Shown: positions 1 through 13,390, numbered from the stretch's first letter. The stretch: 64,000 nt of DNA from Megalonaias nervosa (GCA_016617855.1 JAECUM010004931.1:1-64000); one strand, 5' to 3'. Translations and numbers: made by a program. Notes: a model not told the origin generated them from the sequence alone.

Positions 1-1029
1 CTAGTAGCCTGAGGAATATAATGATGTAATCAGAACATTTTATTAAGCCTTTGTAACAACAACATTGATTGGATATAATTTTATCAAACCTTTGTAACAA
101 CAATTTAGATTGGCTAAAATAGCATCATGTGAAAAGTTAAAAGTTGTTAGCTGCAAGGAATCGGCAAGAGATCAGATTTTGAACCGCGCGAGTTAGCAGC
201 CTTGTGAAGTAGGGGAGAAGGGGAGTGAATGTTATAAATAATTTCTCTTTTAACCGACAGATATGACTGTCTGTCTCTCCTTTTAAACTTCTCCTAACTG
301 CCATTGTCGCATGTCAAATCTGACTCCATGAAACAGATTCAATAGGCGACATTTTTTTCTTCGAAATTCTCTCCAGATTCACATGAAATGTTACTGATTC
401 TTTTGTTCGTTTCTTCCTAGAATTCCTTCATTTACATTGTGTTTAGCAGTTAGCTGAAACTTCACGATAGTGGCAGAAATTCAACAGGTGGCACAGTGAA
501 GAAGATAATTTCTAAAACCTTTGCAGCTTTAGAAACAGAAACGCAAACACGGGGATTACAGCTATATAACCTCTTCTCGTGGTCAAGGAATTCACTGAAT
601 CTTTACAATAAGTCTTTTCTTTCTTCACACCCCACGATATAATGTATAATCAATATATGTGGCTTTCTCATTAAAACATATACATTGCAGTATTGTACTT
701 TGTGACTCAATCTAAAACTACATGGAAAGCACGGAAACAACGTTTATGTGCTCTTTGTGGTCATTACACTATGTATTTAGCCCATTTGGCTTCCAGTGAG
801 GACAGCAGAAACTACACATTGTATTACATTTTAGCTGATAGAAATACCCAGAGTACAGTGTTTTAATTATAAATAGGTGAAAAAATAATCAATTATCACT
901 AAGGTTTTGTTTTCGTGTTTAAAACTTCAGTTAATTTTGACAAAGTCTTAAAGATCCAGATTATGTTCCGGAATACTCCGCTAAAAGTGTTGTTGGAAAT
1001 TTGAGGATACTTATCTGTAACATTGTCAC
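1..1029. other. Non-coding flank, no gene seen
   Basis: AT-rich sequence with no open frame carrying recognisable domains or codon bias. No repeat structure is visible until the minisatellite that follows. Confidence 0.6.
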
Positions 1030-1580
1030 CACAATCGTTTGAATAGACGAACACTATGGTTTGAATAGACGAACACGATGGTTGGAATAGACGAACACTA
1101 TGGTTTGAATAGACGAACACCATGGTTTGAATAGACAAACACTATGGTTTGAATAGACGAACACTAGTTTGAATAGACGAACACGATGGTTTGAATAGAC
1201 GAATACTATGGTTTGAATAGACGAACACTATGGTTTGAATAGACGAACACTAGTTTGAATAGACGAACACGATGGTTTGAATAGACGAATACTATGGTTT
1301 AAATAGACGAACACTATGGTTTGAGTAGACGAACACCATGTTTGAATTGGCGAACACTATGGTTTGAATAGATGAACACTAGTTTGAATAGACGAACACT
1401 ATGTTTGAATAGACGAACACAATGGTTTGAATAGACGAACACTGGGGTTTGAGTAGACGGACACTATGGTTTGAATAGACGAACACGATGGTTTGAACAG
1501 ACGAACACTGTGGTTTGAATAGACGAACATTGTGGTTTGAATAGAGGAACACTGTGGTTTGAATAGGTGAACACTGTTAT
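1030..1580. repeat. Minisatellite, 22-bp unit, about 25 copies
   Basis: Head-to-tail copies of a 22-bp unit with the core GGTTTGAATAGACGAACAC and a variable AT or GAT spacer. Copies differ by scattered substitutions and a few deletions (for example CACTAGTTTG variants), so the array is moderately old. Open frames across it are by-products of a unit that lacks stops in some frames, not genes. Confidence 0.95.
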
Positions 1581-2044
1581 GTGAAGATACCTTTGCATGT
1601 TCTCTCATGTTCATTTACAAGGTTGTGTCAAAATAGTGTTGAAATATTTTTTTACTGCCATTTTCTTGTAAATATTTTCTTGCTCCACATCACATAAAAT
1701 TTCACAACAGTTGATAAAATAGATACTTCCCGATAAGTGCTTTTGGTACGAGTTATTTGCTTGATCCACATCATTGCTTCAGCAAAATCAGATAATTAGT
1801 ACGAAAGCCGTACATGTGTTTTCGGTTGATTGCTTGAAACTCAGTGATGAAACTGGTTCCTTTTTTCTACAAATGGTACAATTTACTGTTTTAGATATCT
1901 CATTGGTGCCGAATTAATAAATTTTCATGTCGCTCCCGTATAATACAATAATGACATTATTTATCAAATATTGCGGGCAGAAGATACTAATTGAAAAAAC
2001 TCTAGACCTGATTATTGAATGTGAAACACTTGTTTTACTTATAG
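1581..2044. other. Non-coding, no feature seen
   Basis: AT-rich sequence between the 22-bp minisatellite and the first LTR. No gene, RNA or repeat recognised. Confidence 0.5.
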
Positions 2045-3119
2045 TGTTATGTATATCTATATTTTTATAACTCCTGGTACATGACTTTGCCTAATTTTTA
2101 AAAGTTTTATTCATGGCTGTAAATTTTAGTGATTATCCTTTGTTGAAATTGTTTACGTGCATATGGTCTTTTGTAAGAAGTAAATGATCGTAAAATCGCA
2201 TAGATCAATAAATAGACGATTTCGTTCCTTATTGACAATTACTATTAGTAAACATGTTTACGAGATTCTGCCTTTTTTCCCATTGGACAGATCGATCTGG
2301 TGGTATCCTAGAAGTATTAAGTTAATTCCTATTGGATGAGTTAGGTCACATGAATGGGTATTTTTAAATATTAAATTGAGTAGTACGATCTGTCACGTGG
2401 GATATATTGCGATATAAAGTCATCATAGACTATTGAAGGTGTATATATGGAGAGAACTGAGCAATCTGATTCATTCTTATTTACGAGGCATTCTTATTTC
2501 TTGTGTTCGTATTGTAATATCAAGTCTGCAGGCGTGTTTTATGTTGTACTTAGATATTATCTGAGAGGACAAATATTTGTTTGGACAGTTCAGTAGAAAT
2601 AGAACGTGCTCATTTTTTGGATTATAATATTATTTTGGAACTACTGAGAATTATTCAAAGGAGTTTTGGACAACGCCATCTTGACAACGTTACGATTCTT
2701 GGCGGACCAATAAATTTCCGGTTCTGGAATTTATAGGGAACTTTGAATTAATTTGGACTTTAGTATACCTCTTTCAGGACTATTTTGGATTTACTTCGTA
2801 ATACTGTAAGTCAGTGCCGGATTAAACCCTGTGGAGGCCCCTAGGCAGTCGAAATCTCGGCCCCCCCCCTTGCAAATTATCTCCTAATACGTCAAGATCA
2901 AATCAATTCAATATTATTTTGATCCGTTGTCGCGGGGCCCCTAAAAGGCGTGGGGCCCATAGGCCGGTGCGTACTCTGCCTATTTGGTAATCCTGCACTG
3001 CTGTAAGTTCCTCTCACATTTTCGTTTATAACTGATAATTAAATTATTCGTTAAGCTTCACAGAACACGTTGGTTTTCCTTCTTTCCGTTACTTACTTTA
3101 TGACCATAGAGTCCTCACA
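2045..3119 (+). mobile_element. Solo LTR-like element (family 1, copy A), interrupted by a MITE
   Basis: Begins TGTTATGTATATCTAT and ends near GTCCTCACA, so it has TG...CA ends. It aligns by eye with copies at 10832, 11696 and 12695: shared blocks include CATCAAGTCTGCAG-like sequence, GAAAGTGCTCATT-like sequence, and a GTAAGT splice-donor-like site near the 3' part. Flanks ATAG and GTAG are an imperfect 4-bp duplication. A 189-bp MITE sits at 2812-3000. No internal retroelement genes are present, so it is a solo LTR or LTR-derived repeat. Confidence 0.6.
2812..3000. mobile_element. hAT-type MITE, 189 bp, with 8-bp TSD
   Basis: Ends are CAGTGCCGGATTA and TAATCCTGCACTG, near-perfect inverted repeats of hAT type. 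It is flanked by a perfect 8-bp duplication CTGTAAGT (2804-2811 and 3001-3008). The interior is GC-rich with runs of C and GGGGCCC and has no coding capacity. Confidence 0.9.
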
Positions 3120-3762
3120 GTAGGTTTTCATCATTCTTAGAAAGGCAAGAAAGGTTACGCTGTCACAGATATCGAGCCCTTCAAAACTAATTAGAGTGGT
3201 AACCGAATTTTTCCAGGAAGAGTTTTTATTTCTATGGGAAAATTATATGCTTTAGAATGGGTTTGCTGAGATTGAAGTAATCAATCTTCGTATTTCATTT
3301 ACTACAATATGCACGTTATTATACGAGAACTTGAAATGCTTCTAAATGGAAAACAGCAATCATCAATGAGTTGATTAGTTTCACAAACTATACTCCCTGT
3401 TTACTGTGTTCTGTGTCGTAAAGTGTTATATAATGACCAAAAATAATTGCATCTCAATACTGAATTGAAAGACACGACAGACTGAGACCGTGTCGCTGAT
3501 ATTAGAAAGACTAAAGACTTACTGACATGCAGTAAAGATTCATATTGTAAATTAAAATATCAAGTCAAAATCGTTCTGAAATTTCATTCCAGTTTTTACT
3601 CTAATTCTTTCACTCTCCATCTTCCTTGCTCTTGTTCCAGTCTAATTAAAATTTAGAAGCCAACAAACAATATACTCATACAAATTTCACATCATCTGGG
3701 AATTATATTTAAATAGAAAAAAAAGGTTAATAACCCATTAAAGTTTTGTTCAGTTAACTATT
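3120..3762. other. Non-coding, no feature seen
   Basis: AT-rich stretch without a recognised gene, RNA or repeat. Confidence 0.5.
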
Positions 3763-3880
3763 TAATTTTAATTGTTTAGTTTAATTTTAATTGTTTAATT
3801 TAATTTTAATTGTTTAGTTTAATTTTAATTGTTTAGTTTAGTTTTAATTGTTTAGTTTAATTTTAATTGTTTAGTTTAAT
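3763..3880. repeat. Short tandem repeat, 19-bp unit
   Basis: About six copies of TTTAATTTTAATTGTTTAG with one or two substitutions each. Confidence 0.9.
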
Positions 3881-4243
3881 TCAGAGAAAAAAGAAATATT
3901 GCTAATTATCTTGTTCAACAATAATTTAGTAGACTCGTGAATTTTGGCTTTACTGACATAAAAATATCATGGCTGAATTCTTTATAAATCGGATAGGAAA
4001 CTATTGTGGTACAATTTATTGTTCTTCCTTACTGGGGTACTTTATTTCTTCATCATAAACGTAGAGCTTCTGTTTCACACAGTCTGAATTCTAGCCACGC
4101 ATCCCTTCTTTTCATCAGAACCATTGTCACACAAACAGCCAGACAATAATTGGAGTGAAACAATTCTAGTTACAGCGCCCAAACACACCTCTCTCAAGGT
4201 GTTACGTTTGCTAAGTAATATGAACGAATGAATGAATGAATTA

Positions 4244-4372
<129 letters not shown>

Positions 4373-5012
4373 ATCATATCATATCAAAACTTTCATAGAA
4401 AGGGCATCAAAGCAAACGTCTATGTGTCTATTTACCAAAAGAGCGCATAATAACCAGTTTCAAGAATAAAACGCTTATTTTTACACCTTATGCCCCATCC
4501 CAGCACATATAGCTCGTTAAGGCTTTTGGAGGTGACACCCTGTGTTCTAAAGATGTATTATGGTGAGTGCTTCCCTGTCCTCCTTTAGTTGTATTTTAAG
4601 CTATTGTGTATAAAATTAATAGAGGTACAAATTTGGTCAGGGTTGATCTTTCTTCTGTTCTATCAGGCGTTTTGAAGTCAAGTTATCCCAATAAGCTCGG
4701 GGTGAGACTGTACTAAACGATTGTCAAATTTCAAGTGACAAGTGAATGTATGTTTGTGTGTTTGCACGTTTTTTTTTTTTTTTAATAGTTTTTTATATAC
4801 CGTTTTTATTATCTAGCTCTTTTAGTTTTGTTACTAAACTAAATGACTCTTTTTACCTTTTCATCTGTCTTTGATGGAATGATTTTATTCGTTCTATTTG
4901 TTGTTTTCTTAACTCTAATTCATCTTCGAGATTTTGCACGTCACTAAGTTTGGCAATATTTCACTTAAACTTTACACTCATATTGATAGAAAGACCTATG
5001 AGGTCATGAAAG

Positions 5013-5400
5013 GATGTGTTTAAATATGTACAGCTCTAGTTATCCCAAAGGATATGTTTAAATGTGTACAGCTGTAGTTATCCCAAAGGATATGTTTAAA
5101 TGTGTACAGCTCTAGTTATCTCAAAGGATATGTTTCAATGCGTACAGCTCTAATTATCCCAAAGGTTATGTTTAAATGTGTACAGCTCTAGTTATCCCAA
5201 AGGATATGTTTAAATGTGTACAGCTCTAGTTATCCAAAAGAATATGTTTAAATGTGTACAGCTCTAGTCATCCCAAAGGATCTGTTTAAATATGTACAGC
5301 TCTATATGTTTAAATGTGTACAGCTCTAGTTATCCCAAAGGATATGTTTAAATGTGTACAGCTCTAGTTATCCTAAAGAATCTGTTTAAATATGTACAGC
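5013..5400. repeat. Minisatellite, 38-bp unit
   Basis: About ten copies of a unit with core GGATATGTTTAAATGTGTAC followed by AGCTCTAGTTATCCCAAA. One unit is truncated near 5300. Confidence 0.92.
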
Positions 5401-5518
5401 AAGATACGGGCTAAAATCTATGAAATGACGAAAGTAGAGGATTTTTGTTTGTGTGATCCCACGATATCTCTGGACTTATGAATGATGGTAAAAGTTAAGT
5501 CAAACCAACCAAAGGATG

Positions 5519-5520
<2 letters not shown>

Positions 5521-5599
<79 letters not shown>

Positions 5600-5600
5600 A
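5521..5600. repeat. (GA)n microsatellite
   Basis: About 80 bp of GA dinucleotide with a single AAAG interruption. Confidence 0.97.
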
Positions 5601-6077
5601 TGGTCGGTTGTACTGTTACTAAAGCAGAATAATGATTTAGATCAACTGTAAATATATTAAGATATTTTAATTACCTCTTGTTGGTTCGTCAGTTGGCTTA
5701 GTTTCTATTCCACATTAATTTCATGCGCCGGTATGTGAATGGCGTTCATGTGAATGGCATAGCTATCCAAGCGTTGCTAGTGCTCTACTTTAATCATTAG
5801 AACCATCTTTCATGTTTAAATCATAAGTATGTATTATATTGATTTAATCAATGTGGAGAAAAATAGAAGCCAAGAAAAGAAAACAATCAACTTATCAATA
5901 TGCAGAGGTGATTGTAAATAGCCACTAAATGCATAGAACTACATTTTGTAGCGGACCCACTCGGGGATATGAGGAGTTCATTCACTAGGTCAATACACAG
6001 CTGCTTGTAGCAAATCTGAACTCCGTTCAAAGGGCAAATATATGTATTTGTATGTGATATAAATAAAATATATGTAC

Positions 6078-6223
6078 AGTATGTACGCTGTATCAATGAT
6101 ATACCACTCGCTGTATAAATTTTTCATTAAAAGGAAACTCAGCAAGCTTCGTTTCCTTCTAATGAAAAATTTATACATTTCGTGGTATATCATTGATACA
6201 GCGTACATACTATACATATATAT

Positions 6224-6283
<60 letters not shown>

Positions 6284-6285
6284 TT
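6078..6285. repeat. Long hairpin (61-bp arms) followed by (TA)n
   Basis: 6078-6138 and 6151-6211 are near-perfect reverse complements (outer bases AGTATGTACGCTGTATCAAT) separated by a 12-bp loop (6139-6150). Only a few arm positions differ. A TA run fills about 6215-6280. The arms produce near-identical open frames on both strands, which are not genes. It could be a foldback/MITE remnant or a transcribed hairpin. Confidence 0.85.
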
Positions 6286-8280
6286 TACAACTTATTATTG
6301 ACCTCTTTAAATAGTACGATTATAAGGTCAATCAAGCACCCCCACTCCTGAAATCGGTTGGAAAATGAAATATCTAAAACGTTTTGTTAAATTCCGTTCA
6401 TGCAGTCTATTTGTGTGTTACGAAGAAGAATTGGGGCATAGTGTTCAAATCTATATTCTAACCAAAATCTGGCTTAATTTGTTTCAGTCATCAACACCGA
6501 AGACCGAAATGAATGGAATAAACACATTAAACGCACACACTATTTGTATTTAAAACAATAGCCTTATACGTCAGACTACTTCAGCATCATATTCTGCAGA
6601 AGGTGTTTGCGCATCCCAGATTACTTGATGGATCCGAAACTAATGATCTCATAAGTTGTGCCTAATGACAAATTTATGAATAACACATGGCTTAAAAGGC
6701 CTTCAATGTTTATCTCCAAGGAATTGTATTTACCCAAACAGTGATCTTTGACATTTCAATTTATCTTCCCACATTTGACCGTACAGAATAGTGCAAACTT
6801 TAATATGGGAAGCTGTTTGGCTGTACCAGCAATCCATATGGCTGATTTTCAAGTATTTCGTGTAGAAGTTTTCCTGCTATGACATGAAATTTTAACGAAT
6901 CAGATATAGATGTAGGTGGTCGAAATCGGTTCATTAGATTTGTACCAGTTTTCACTTCCGATCAACAGGTTCAATTATGACCCTGGAGAAATTATTCTTT
7001 TCATGGACTTGATGGGTAACATATTTGACAGTGATGTAAATAAAGACTTTGCTTTTTATTTCAAGAACATGACGATGAGTTTGATTGCATGTTTTGTTGT
7101 TTTGCTTCAAGAACAAAATAACACACGAAAGCAAAGTTTACAAAATCAATTATTTCCACAGACTATTAGCATACAAATGTTGGAGTTGAATAAAGAAATA
7201 GAGCTTAGATTTTTGCATTCTACTAAAAGAATTTGATCTCCTAGAAGAATGCCATACATTTATGGAAATATAACGTAAATGTCTTTATCAATATAATAAA
7301 AACTTTTTTGCCAGTCAAATCTATAAACAAAATCAAACGGAATCCTCATGTCCAAGATTTCTAAATGTAAATAAAATATTTTCTCTCAAGAATCCTTCCT
7401 CCTAGTGAAATTGTACTAGAAACCATGGAGTTCCTTTTCTTTCTGTTGATGAATTGTGTAATTGTTATTCATTGGTAGACCTTATCAGATCAGGAACCGT
7501 TGCAAAATTACGACACAAAATAACTATAAGTACAAAACAGAAACTGCTAGCTATTGACACGGAATTGGAAATTTTACACTCCATTATTATAGTACTAGGA
7601 CATTGAAATGGAATGTGGCATTTCTTGCAGCATTTTCAGCACCGTTATTAAACGTAACTCTACATGGCTGCTCAAGAAGCTAAGGAGTCGATCCAATTAT
7701 AAATGGATTAAAACATCATAAATGTTGGCGTTGAAAACATATTGTTTGAGTGGATTTAGATGAAATCTGGAAGTGGTATTTTCATTTTGACATGCTCAAG
7801 TGTATAAACAGATTTATTTCCAGCATTGACATGCTTTGGTTTTGTGACGTCATAGCCATAATAAATTTTCCCGACGCTTATAACGAAAACCGATGTAAGG
7901 AACATATCTGGAAGGTTCCTAACGTTTCCTGACGTACTTATTAGTATCACCATTTGATACTGAATTTGCTTAATAAAAAAACCCTAATTTGCATCGAGTA
8001 TGAAATCCAGTAATTACTGAAGGAACGATAATTTAAAAAAAAAAAAACTGCAGCAAAGAAATAGAATAATTGATATAGCTATATTAACCAACAAGAAAAT
8101 TTGTTTTCACTCCTATCATCCCAAAGAAATAGAAAAAACTATTCGACAAACAAATCATATTGGATAGATGATATAGATTTTGGCTATTTTGGCGTTTTGT
8201 TCAACCCTGTTTGCAGTCGACCAGTACCAGGTATATATATATTTATGACGGTACTCTTTGTCCATTATCCCGGAACAGGT
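6286..8280. other. Non-coding, no gene recognised
   Basis: Several short open frames occur (the longest spans 6916-7236) but none has a recognisable domain, signal peptide or codon bias, and overlapping antisense frames are of similar length. Confidence 0.5.
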
Positions 8281-8690
8281 ACAAATGCTCGGTTTGGTAT
8301 AGCAATGCTCGGTTTGGTATAGAAATGCCCAGTTTGGTGTAGAAATGCTCGGTTTGGTATAGAAATGGCCGGTTTGGTATAGAAATGCTCGGTTTGGTAT
8401 AGAAATAGCTGATTTGCTATAGAATGTTCAGTTTGGTATAGAAATGCTCGGTTTGGTATAGAAATGGCCGGTTTGTTGTAGACATGCCCGGTTTGGTGTA
8501 GAAATGCCGGGTTAGGTATAGAAAAGCTCGGATTGGTATAGAAATACTCTGGTGTAGACATGCCCTGTTTGGTGAAGAAATGATGGATTTTTTAATAGAA
8601 AAGCTCGGTTTGGAATAGAAATGCCGGGTTTGGTGTAGAAATGTCCGGTTTTGTATAGAAATGCTCGGTTTGGTATAGAAATACACTGTT
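8281..8690. repeat. Minisatellite, 20-bp unit
   Basis: About 20 copies of TGCTCGGTTTGGTATAGAAA with frequent GCCCG/GGCCG/GCCGG variants. The unit contains few stops in reverse, so spurious minus-strand frames run through it. Confidence 0.93.
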
Positions 8691-9658
8691 TGAAGTAAAA
8701 ATATTTTTATTGATGCCTTGACATCTTTTAAAAAGACACAGAGCGATGTTATGTAAGATTAGTTCCGCCAACTGAGTGAATTAATCAAGCAACCGATCGA
8801 TAATTTTCCCCATTATACTACATATATCTAGCCACATACCATGTTCAACGTATGGCGGCCACTTTTGAATAACCATCATACAACATGAAATCAACCAATA
8901 TTTTGTTAGACTGACTGTTCGATCGCAAAAAGGGCGCATGAAATGTAGATGAACTCAGTGACAAATAAAGCGGAAGATTACATGTTATAATACCTTATCA
9001 CAGATTTAAGTTTCTTTGTGATACATGACTATGAGCTATGTTTTTAACATAGACATCGAAAACTTATAAATAGTTAGGATTAAATTTGACCAGATATGGA
9101 AAAGTACAAGAAAACAAAATAAGTGAAAGGTAAAATATAAGGGGCTTGCATCCACAAACTCATACATCGGAACAGACAGGATTTTGAAAAGTAATAAAGA
9201 ACTTTAGTATATCTTACCTATAGAAGAATAATTTCATAAAAGAAACCGTCATTGAAGAAAACCATGTTCCATAGTTAATCTGTTTTTCAGTCCTGACATA
9301 AAGCAGGTGCTCTGGTTCACAGTGGACGTTTATTATCCAGATTTTGCGGAACGATGTTTAATACCGTGTGACTGCAATAGAACCTCACAGTCGATGCTAA
9401 TAGATTTATATTTTATAAATAAACTTTACGACGTCAAAACTGTTCAGGATCATTCATACAAATCCCCCAACAGCAATTCCGTTTTGTTGGCACCCTGCTT
9501 GTTTTCATTTATGTGATTCTGATGTATGATTATCGTTGTAAAACTAGATTTTCATCATGACACTTACTTTCATGTTTCCCTTCCAAACAGATCATTTTCA
9601 CGCTTAGTTACTTGTTGATGTTCTTAAAACTTAATCATCATGGGATATGAGGTCAAGT
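8691..9658. other. Non-coding, no feature seen
   Basis: AT-rich stretch between the 20-bp and 64-bp minisatellites; nothing recognised. Confidence 0.5.
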
Positions 9659-10107
9659 GATTTGTGGAAGGTATTTTAGACACAGTGCTAAGTGGGAAAT
9701 ATAACAGTGTTGTAAACATATTGATTTGTGGAAGGTATTTTAGACACAGTGTTAAGTGGGAAATATAACAGTGTTGTAAACATAATGATTTGTGGAAGGT
9801 ATTTTAGACACAGTGCTAAGTGGGAAATATAACAGTGTTGTAAACATATTGATTTGTGGAAGGTATTTTAGACACAGTGCTAAGTGGGAAATATAACAGT
9901 GTTGTAAACATAATGATTTGTGGAAGGTATTTTAGACACAGTGCTAAGTGGGAAATATAACAGTGTTGTAAACATATTGATTTGTGGAAGGTATTTTAGA
10001 CACAGTGCTAAGTGGGAAATATAACAGTGTTGTAAACATAATGATTTGTGGAAGGTATTTTAGACACAGTGCTAAGTGGGAAATATAACAGTGTTGTAAA
10101 CATATTG
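9659..10107. repeat. 64-bp tandem repeat with 128-bp higher-order period
   Basis: Seven near-identical 64-bp units starting at 9659, 9723, 9787, 9851, 9915, 9979 and 10043. The join alternates between CATATTGATTT and CATAATGATTT, so the true period is a 128-bp dimer. Near-identity implies recent amplification of a dimer. Confidence 0.95.
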
Positions 10108-10182
10108 ATTCATCCGAATACAATTAACCTGTAAACAAACACAAAGAGAGACAATTTTAAGCAGAGTTGTCAAAATAGAAAT

Positions 10183-10411
10183 CGTCTAGCAAAGTAGTCC
10201 GTAGTGAGAAATCGTTAAGCAGAGTAGTTCATAGAGATAAATCGTCAGAGTAGTCCATAGAGATAAATCCTCAATAAGATTAGTCCATAGAGAGAAATCG
10301 TCAAGCAGAGTGGCCCATAGAGTGAAAATCGTCATGTAGGGTAGTCCATAGAGAGAAAATAGTCATGTAGATTAATCCATAAAGAGAAAATCGTCAAACA
10401 GATTAGTCCAT
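10183..10411. repeat. Degenerate tandem repeat, about 30-bp unit
   Basis: About eight diverged copies built on CGTCAAGCAGAGTAGTCCAT followed by AGAGAGAAAT. Confidence 0.85.
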
Positions 10412-10831
10412 TTCTGAAAAGTGGCTGTTCGGTCGGGTTAATTTTGGCAACAGTTTCTTCATTATTTGGATGGTCCAGTAAAAAAAATGATGTCCTATTA
10501 TTGTTTTATCATTGAAGTACGACAATTTTTAGCATTGTTTGCCTGCAACTATATCTGGCAATGCAACGACATAGCCAAATATTATAAACTGTTAAGTGTT
10601 TTACTATTGTATGAAAGGAGTTTCGTTTCCAATCGTTGATCTTCAAGGTCGCGTCCAATAAGGGATTGATCTTCAAGGTCGCGTGCAAATTTGTGCAGTG
10701 GTAAAGCAAAACTTCACCCTTACCTTTTCAAATCTTTTTTGTGTAATAAAAGACTTGAAATCATCATTGTAAATATATATCATATAAAATTTTCTTGGAT
10801 ATAAACTGTCGGATGAATGGACCAGTAACAA

Positions 10832-11470
10832 CTGTTATGTATATTTTTTTTGCAACTCCTTGTACATGATTTTCCAATACCCACTGTTATGTATATCTAT
10901 TCATTTTAAATCCTGGTACATGATTTTATCCACAAAAATTTTAATTTTTATTCATCACTGTCAAGTGTAGTGATTATCTTTAGCTGGATTTCGTGCCTAC
11001 TAAGATATTAAAGGAGATAGCATCAATAAATAGATACTTACAGACGTGTTGAAAGTTACTAATAATAAAATTATGACTAAATATGTTTACGAGATTTGGG
11101 CCTTTTCTCACTGGACAGATCGGTCAAGTGGTATTTTAGAAGAATTAAGTTAATTCCCATTGGATAGTATCAATCCCGGGAGTTCTTCCATATGTTGGAA
11201 ATTTGCTATTTGTCGTCTAGGTTGTAGTGATAATACGCGTGTTTTTGCTTCTCGCCTGTATAAAAGTAGCTCTTACTGGGCACTTTTCTTATTCTTATTT
11301 CTTGTGTTCCAGTAGTAACATCAAGTCTGCAGTCGTATTTTATATTGTATTTAGATATTATTTGAGAGAAAAAAACATTGGTTTGGACTGTTCTGTTGCA
11401 GTAGAAAGTGCTCATTGGACTATAATATAATTCTGGAACTATTGTGAATTATCCATAATTATATATCAAT
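10832..11470 (+). mobile_element. LTR fragment (family 1, copy B)
   Basis: Shares the TGTTATGTATAT start and the downstream blocks of the copy at 2045 (ACATCAAGTCTGCAGTCGTA, GTAGAAAGTGCTCATT). The start is duplicated (10832 and about 10881), a local 49-bp tandem duplication. The 3' end is lost after about 11470. Confidence 0.6.
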
Positions 11471-11695
11471 ATTAGGTACTAAAAACTTCAATAATTTTGG
11501 ATGAGGCTTTTTCTCATTATTCCTCTACTCGTGCTAAGGATAAAAACAGACAAATTCGAATTAGTTTAGATATTCATAGATGCTAAATTTAATGATTTTC
11601 ATCAGCCTTCTTAAAGCATATGACTTTTAAATGTTGATATTACAATGGGAGCTAATATTCATACTGGGTGTGGGCATTCGAAGATGAATAACTTT

Positions 11696-12216
11696 TGTTA
11701 TGTATATCTATAAGTTTTGTAATCTTTATTCATGACTGTAAACTGTAGTGATTATCTATAGCTGGATTTGGTGTACGTGCACATGCTCTATTTTAATATG
11801 TTAAAGAACGTAAAACTGCATAACACTAATTAAAATATATGTTGGATTTAAATATTGTCTGAGAGGAAAAAATAATTATTTGCATTATTCAGTGGAAATG
11901 GAAAGTGCTCATTTGACCATAATATTTTTGGAACTATTGTGAATTATTCAAAAGAGTTCTGGACAACACCATTTTAACACGTCAGTGATTTTGGCGTACC
12001 ACTATATTCGTGGACATGACATTTATACGGAACTTTTCATTCTTTTGGACTTTAATAGAGTTTTTCAGGATTATTTTGGATTTAATTCATAATACTATAA
12101 GCTCATCTTGAATTTCCATTTTGTAACATTGATAATTGCAATGTCTGATAAGGTTTACATACATTGCTAGTTTTGCTTTTGTCTATTACTTAATTTATTA
12201 CCATAGAGTCGCAACA
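11696..12216 (+). mobile_element. Solo LTR (family 1, copy C), 521 bp
   Basis: Starts TGTTATGTATATCTATAAG and ends ATAGAGTCGCAACA, giving TG...CA ends. Flanked by the 4-bp direct repeat CTTT (11692-11695 and 12217-12220). It contains the same GGACAACACCATTTT and ATTTTGGATTTAATTC-type blocks as copy A. No internal gag/pol sequence is present. Confidence 0.75.
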
Positions 12217-12694
12217 CTTTATTGTTCAATAACATCATACGGATACTAGAAAACTCCTCAAGAACAAGAAAACACCCCAACCACAAGATGAAACATCTTA
12301 ATCCAAATCATCGTATTAAACCTGAGCGGCATTTACATGTGGTACTATGTAGATTTGGGCCTAATATGTTGATTGTACCTGGTAATTTTTTTTATTATTC
12401 TTATCAGCATGACGGTCAAAGAAGATGCTAATAATTCTGTTCTAAGCACTTAAGAATAATGCTTATTAGAGATATAACGTTTTTTTTTACGGTAGTAATG
12501 GTATTTGTAACATCAGTGATTATAATATTTTCATATTATAGATTCATGGTTATATCCACATGTGAGAGGAAAAGAATAAATTAGCGTATTATTAATGGTA
12601 AATAAAAAAACAATTATGGAGCTGGTATGTGGTTTTGTATTTATCACATATCTCTGTTTTAGTGACTCATTCTTTTAAATTTTTTAATTTATAC

Positions 12695-13390
12695 TGTTAT
12701 GTATATCTATTTTGTGTGTTTAACTTTTGTCCATGGTTGTAGATTGTAGTTGTCATTTGTAAACAACATATTACATAGCTAACTTTTTGCCATGTTTGCA
12801 TATTATATTTTTAGATAATATTCATTTGTGAACAACAAGTTTACTTGAATTTGAATTCAGAACATTAATTTTTCCCTTGGAAATTCTATGGCCTACCTGA
12901 TTTTTTGTCAAGATGTTTGCTAACATTTAAATGTAGGGACTTGATATTGTTTACGAATTTGTTGGAAATTTGGATTGAAAATGACTTACACCCTAATCAT
13001 CTTATTGTGCCTTAGTTTTTTTTTTTAAATATGCAAATTCTTCATTCCGATTGTAATATTATTCTTTGTGGAATCACTTTTATTTGTGTTTAGATATAAT
13101 TTGAGCGGAATGTTTAGTTCAAATTATTTCTTGCATTATTGCAATTACAAAGTGCTAATTGACACGTTGGACTTAAACAATATTTTGTGAATACATTCAA
13201 AGACATTCTGAATTATATCATAGTGATACAATAAGACTGTTTGCACATCCGCATATTCAAGGCTATTGGTGCATCAGCACATTCAATATTGGAATTCGTT
13301 CTGTAGAGTCTCTACTTTTGGACTTATGATAAAACAGTTAGGATCATCTGGAGTTTTGTTCACAATACTGTAAGTTCCTATTTCTTCTCT
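12695..13390 (+). mobile_element. LTR fragment (family 1, copy D, diverged)
   Basis: Begins TGTTATGTATATCTATTTTG and ends around AATACTGTAAGTTCC, the splice-donor-like block also present in copy A. More diverged than copies A-C, and the 3' boundary is unclear. Confidence 0.5.

Noticed and set aside
1030..1580. CRISPR-like array
   Set aside because: Units are contiguous 22-bp repeats without unique spacers, in eukaryotic-type sequence; it is a minisatellite.
9659..10107. CRISPR-like or origin-type iterons
   Set aside because: 64-bp units abut with no variable spacers, and no nearby replication gene exists; this is a tandem repeat.
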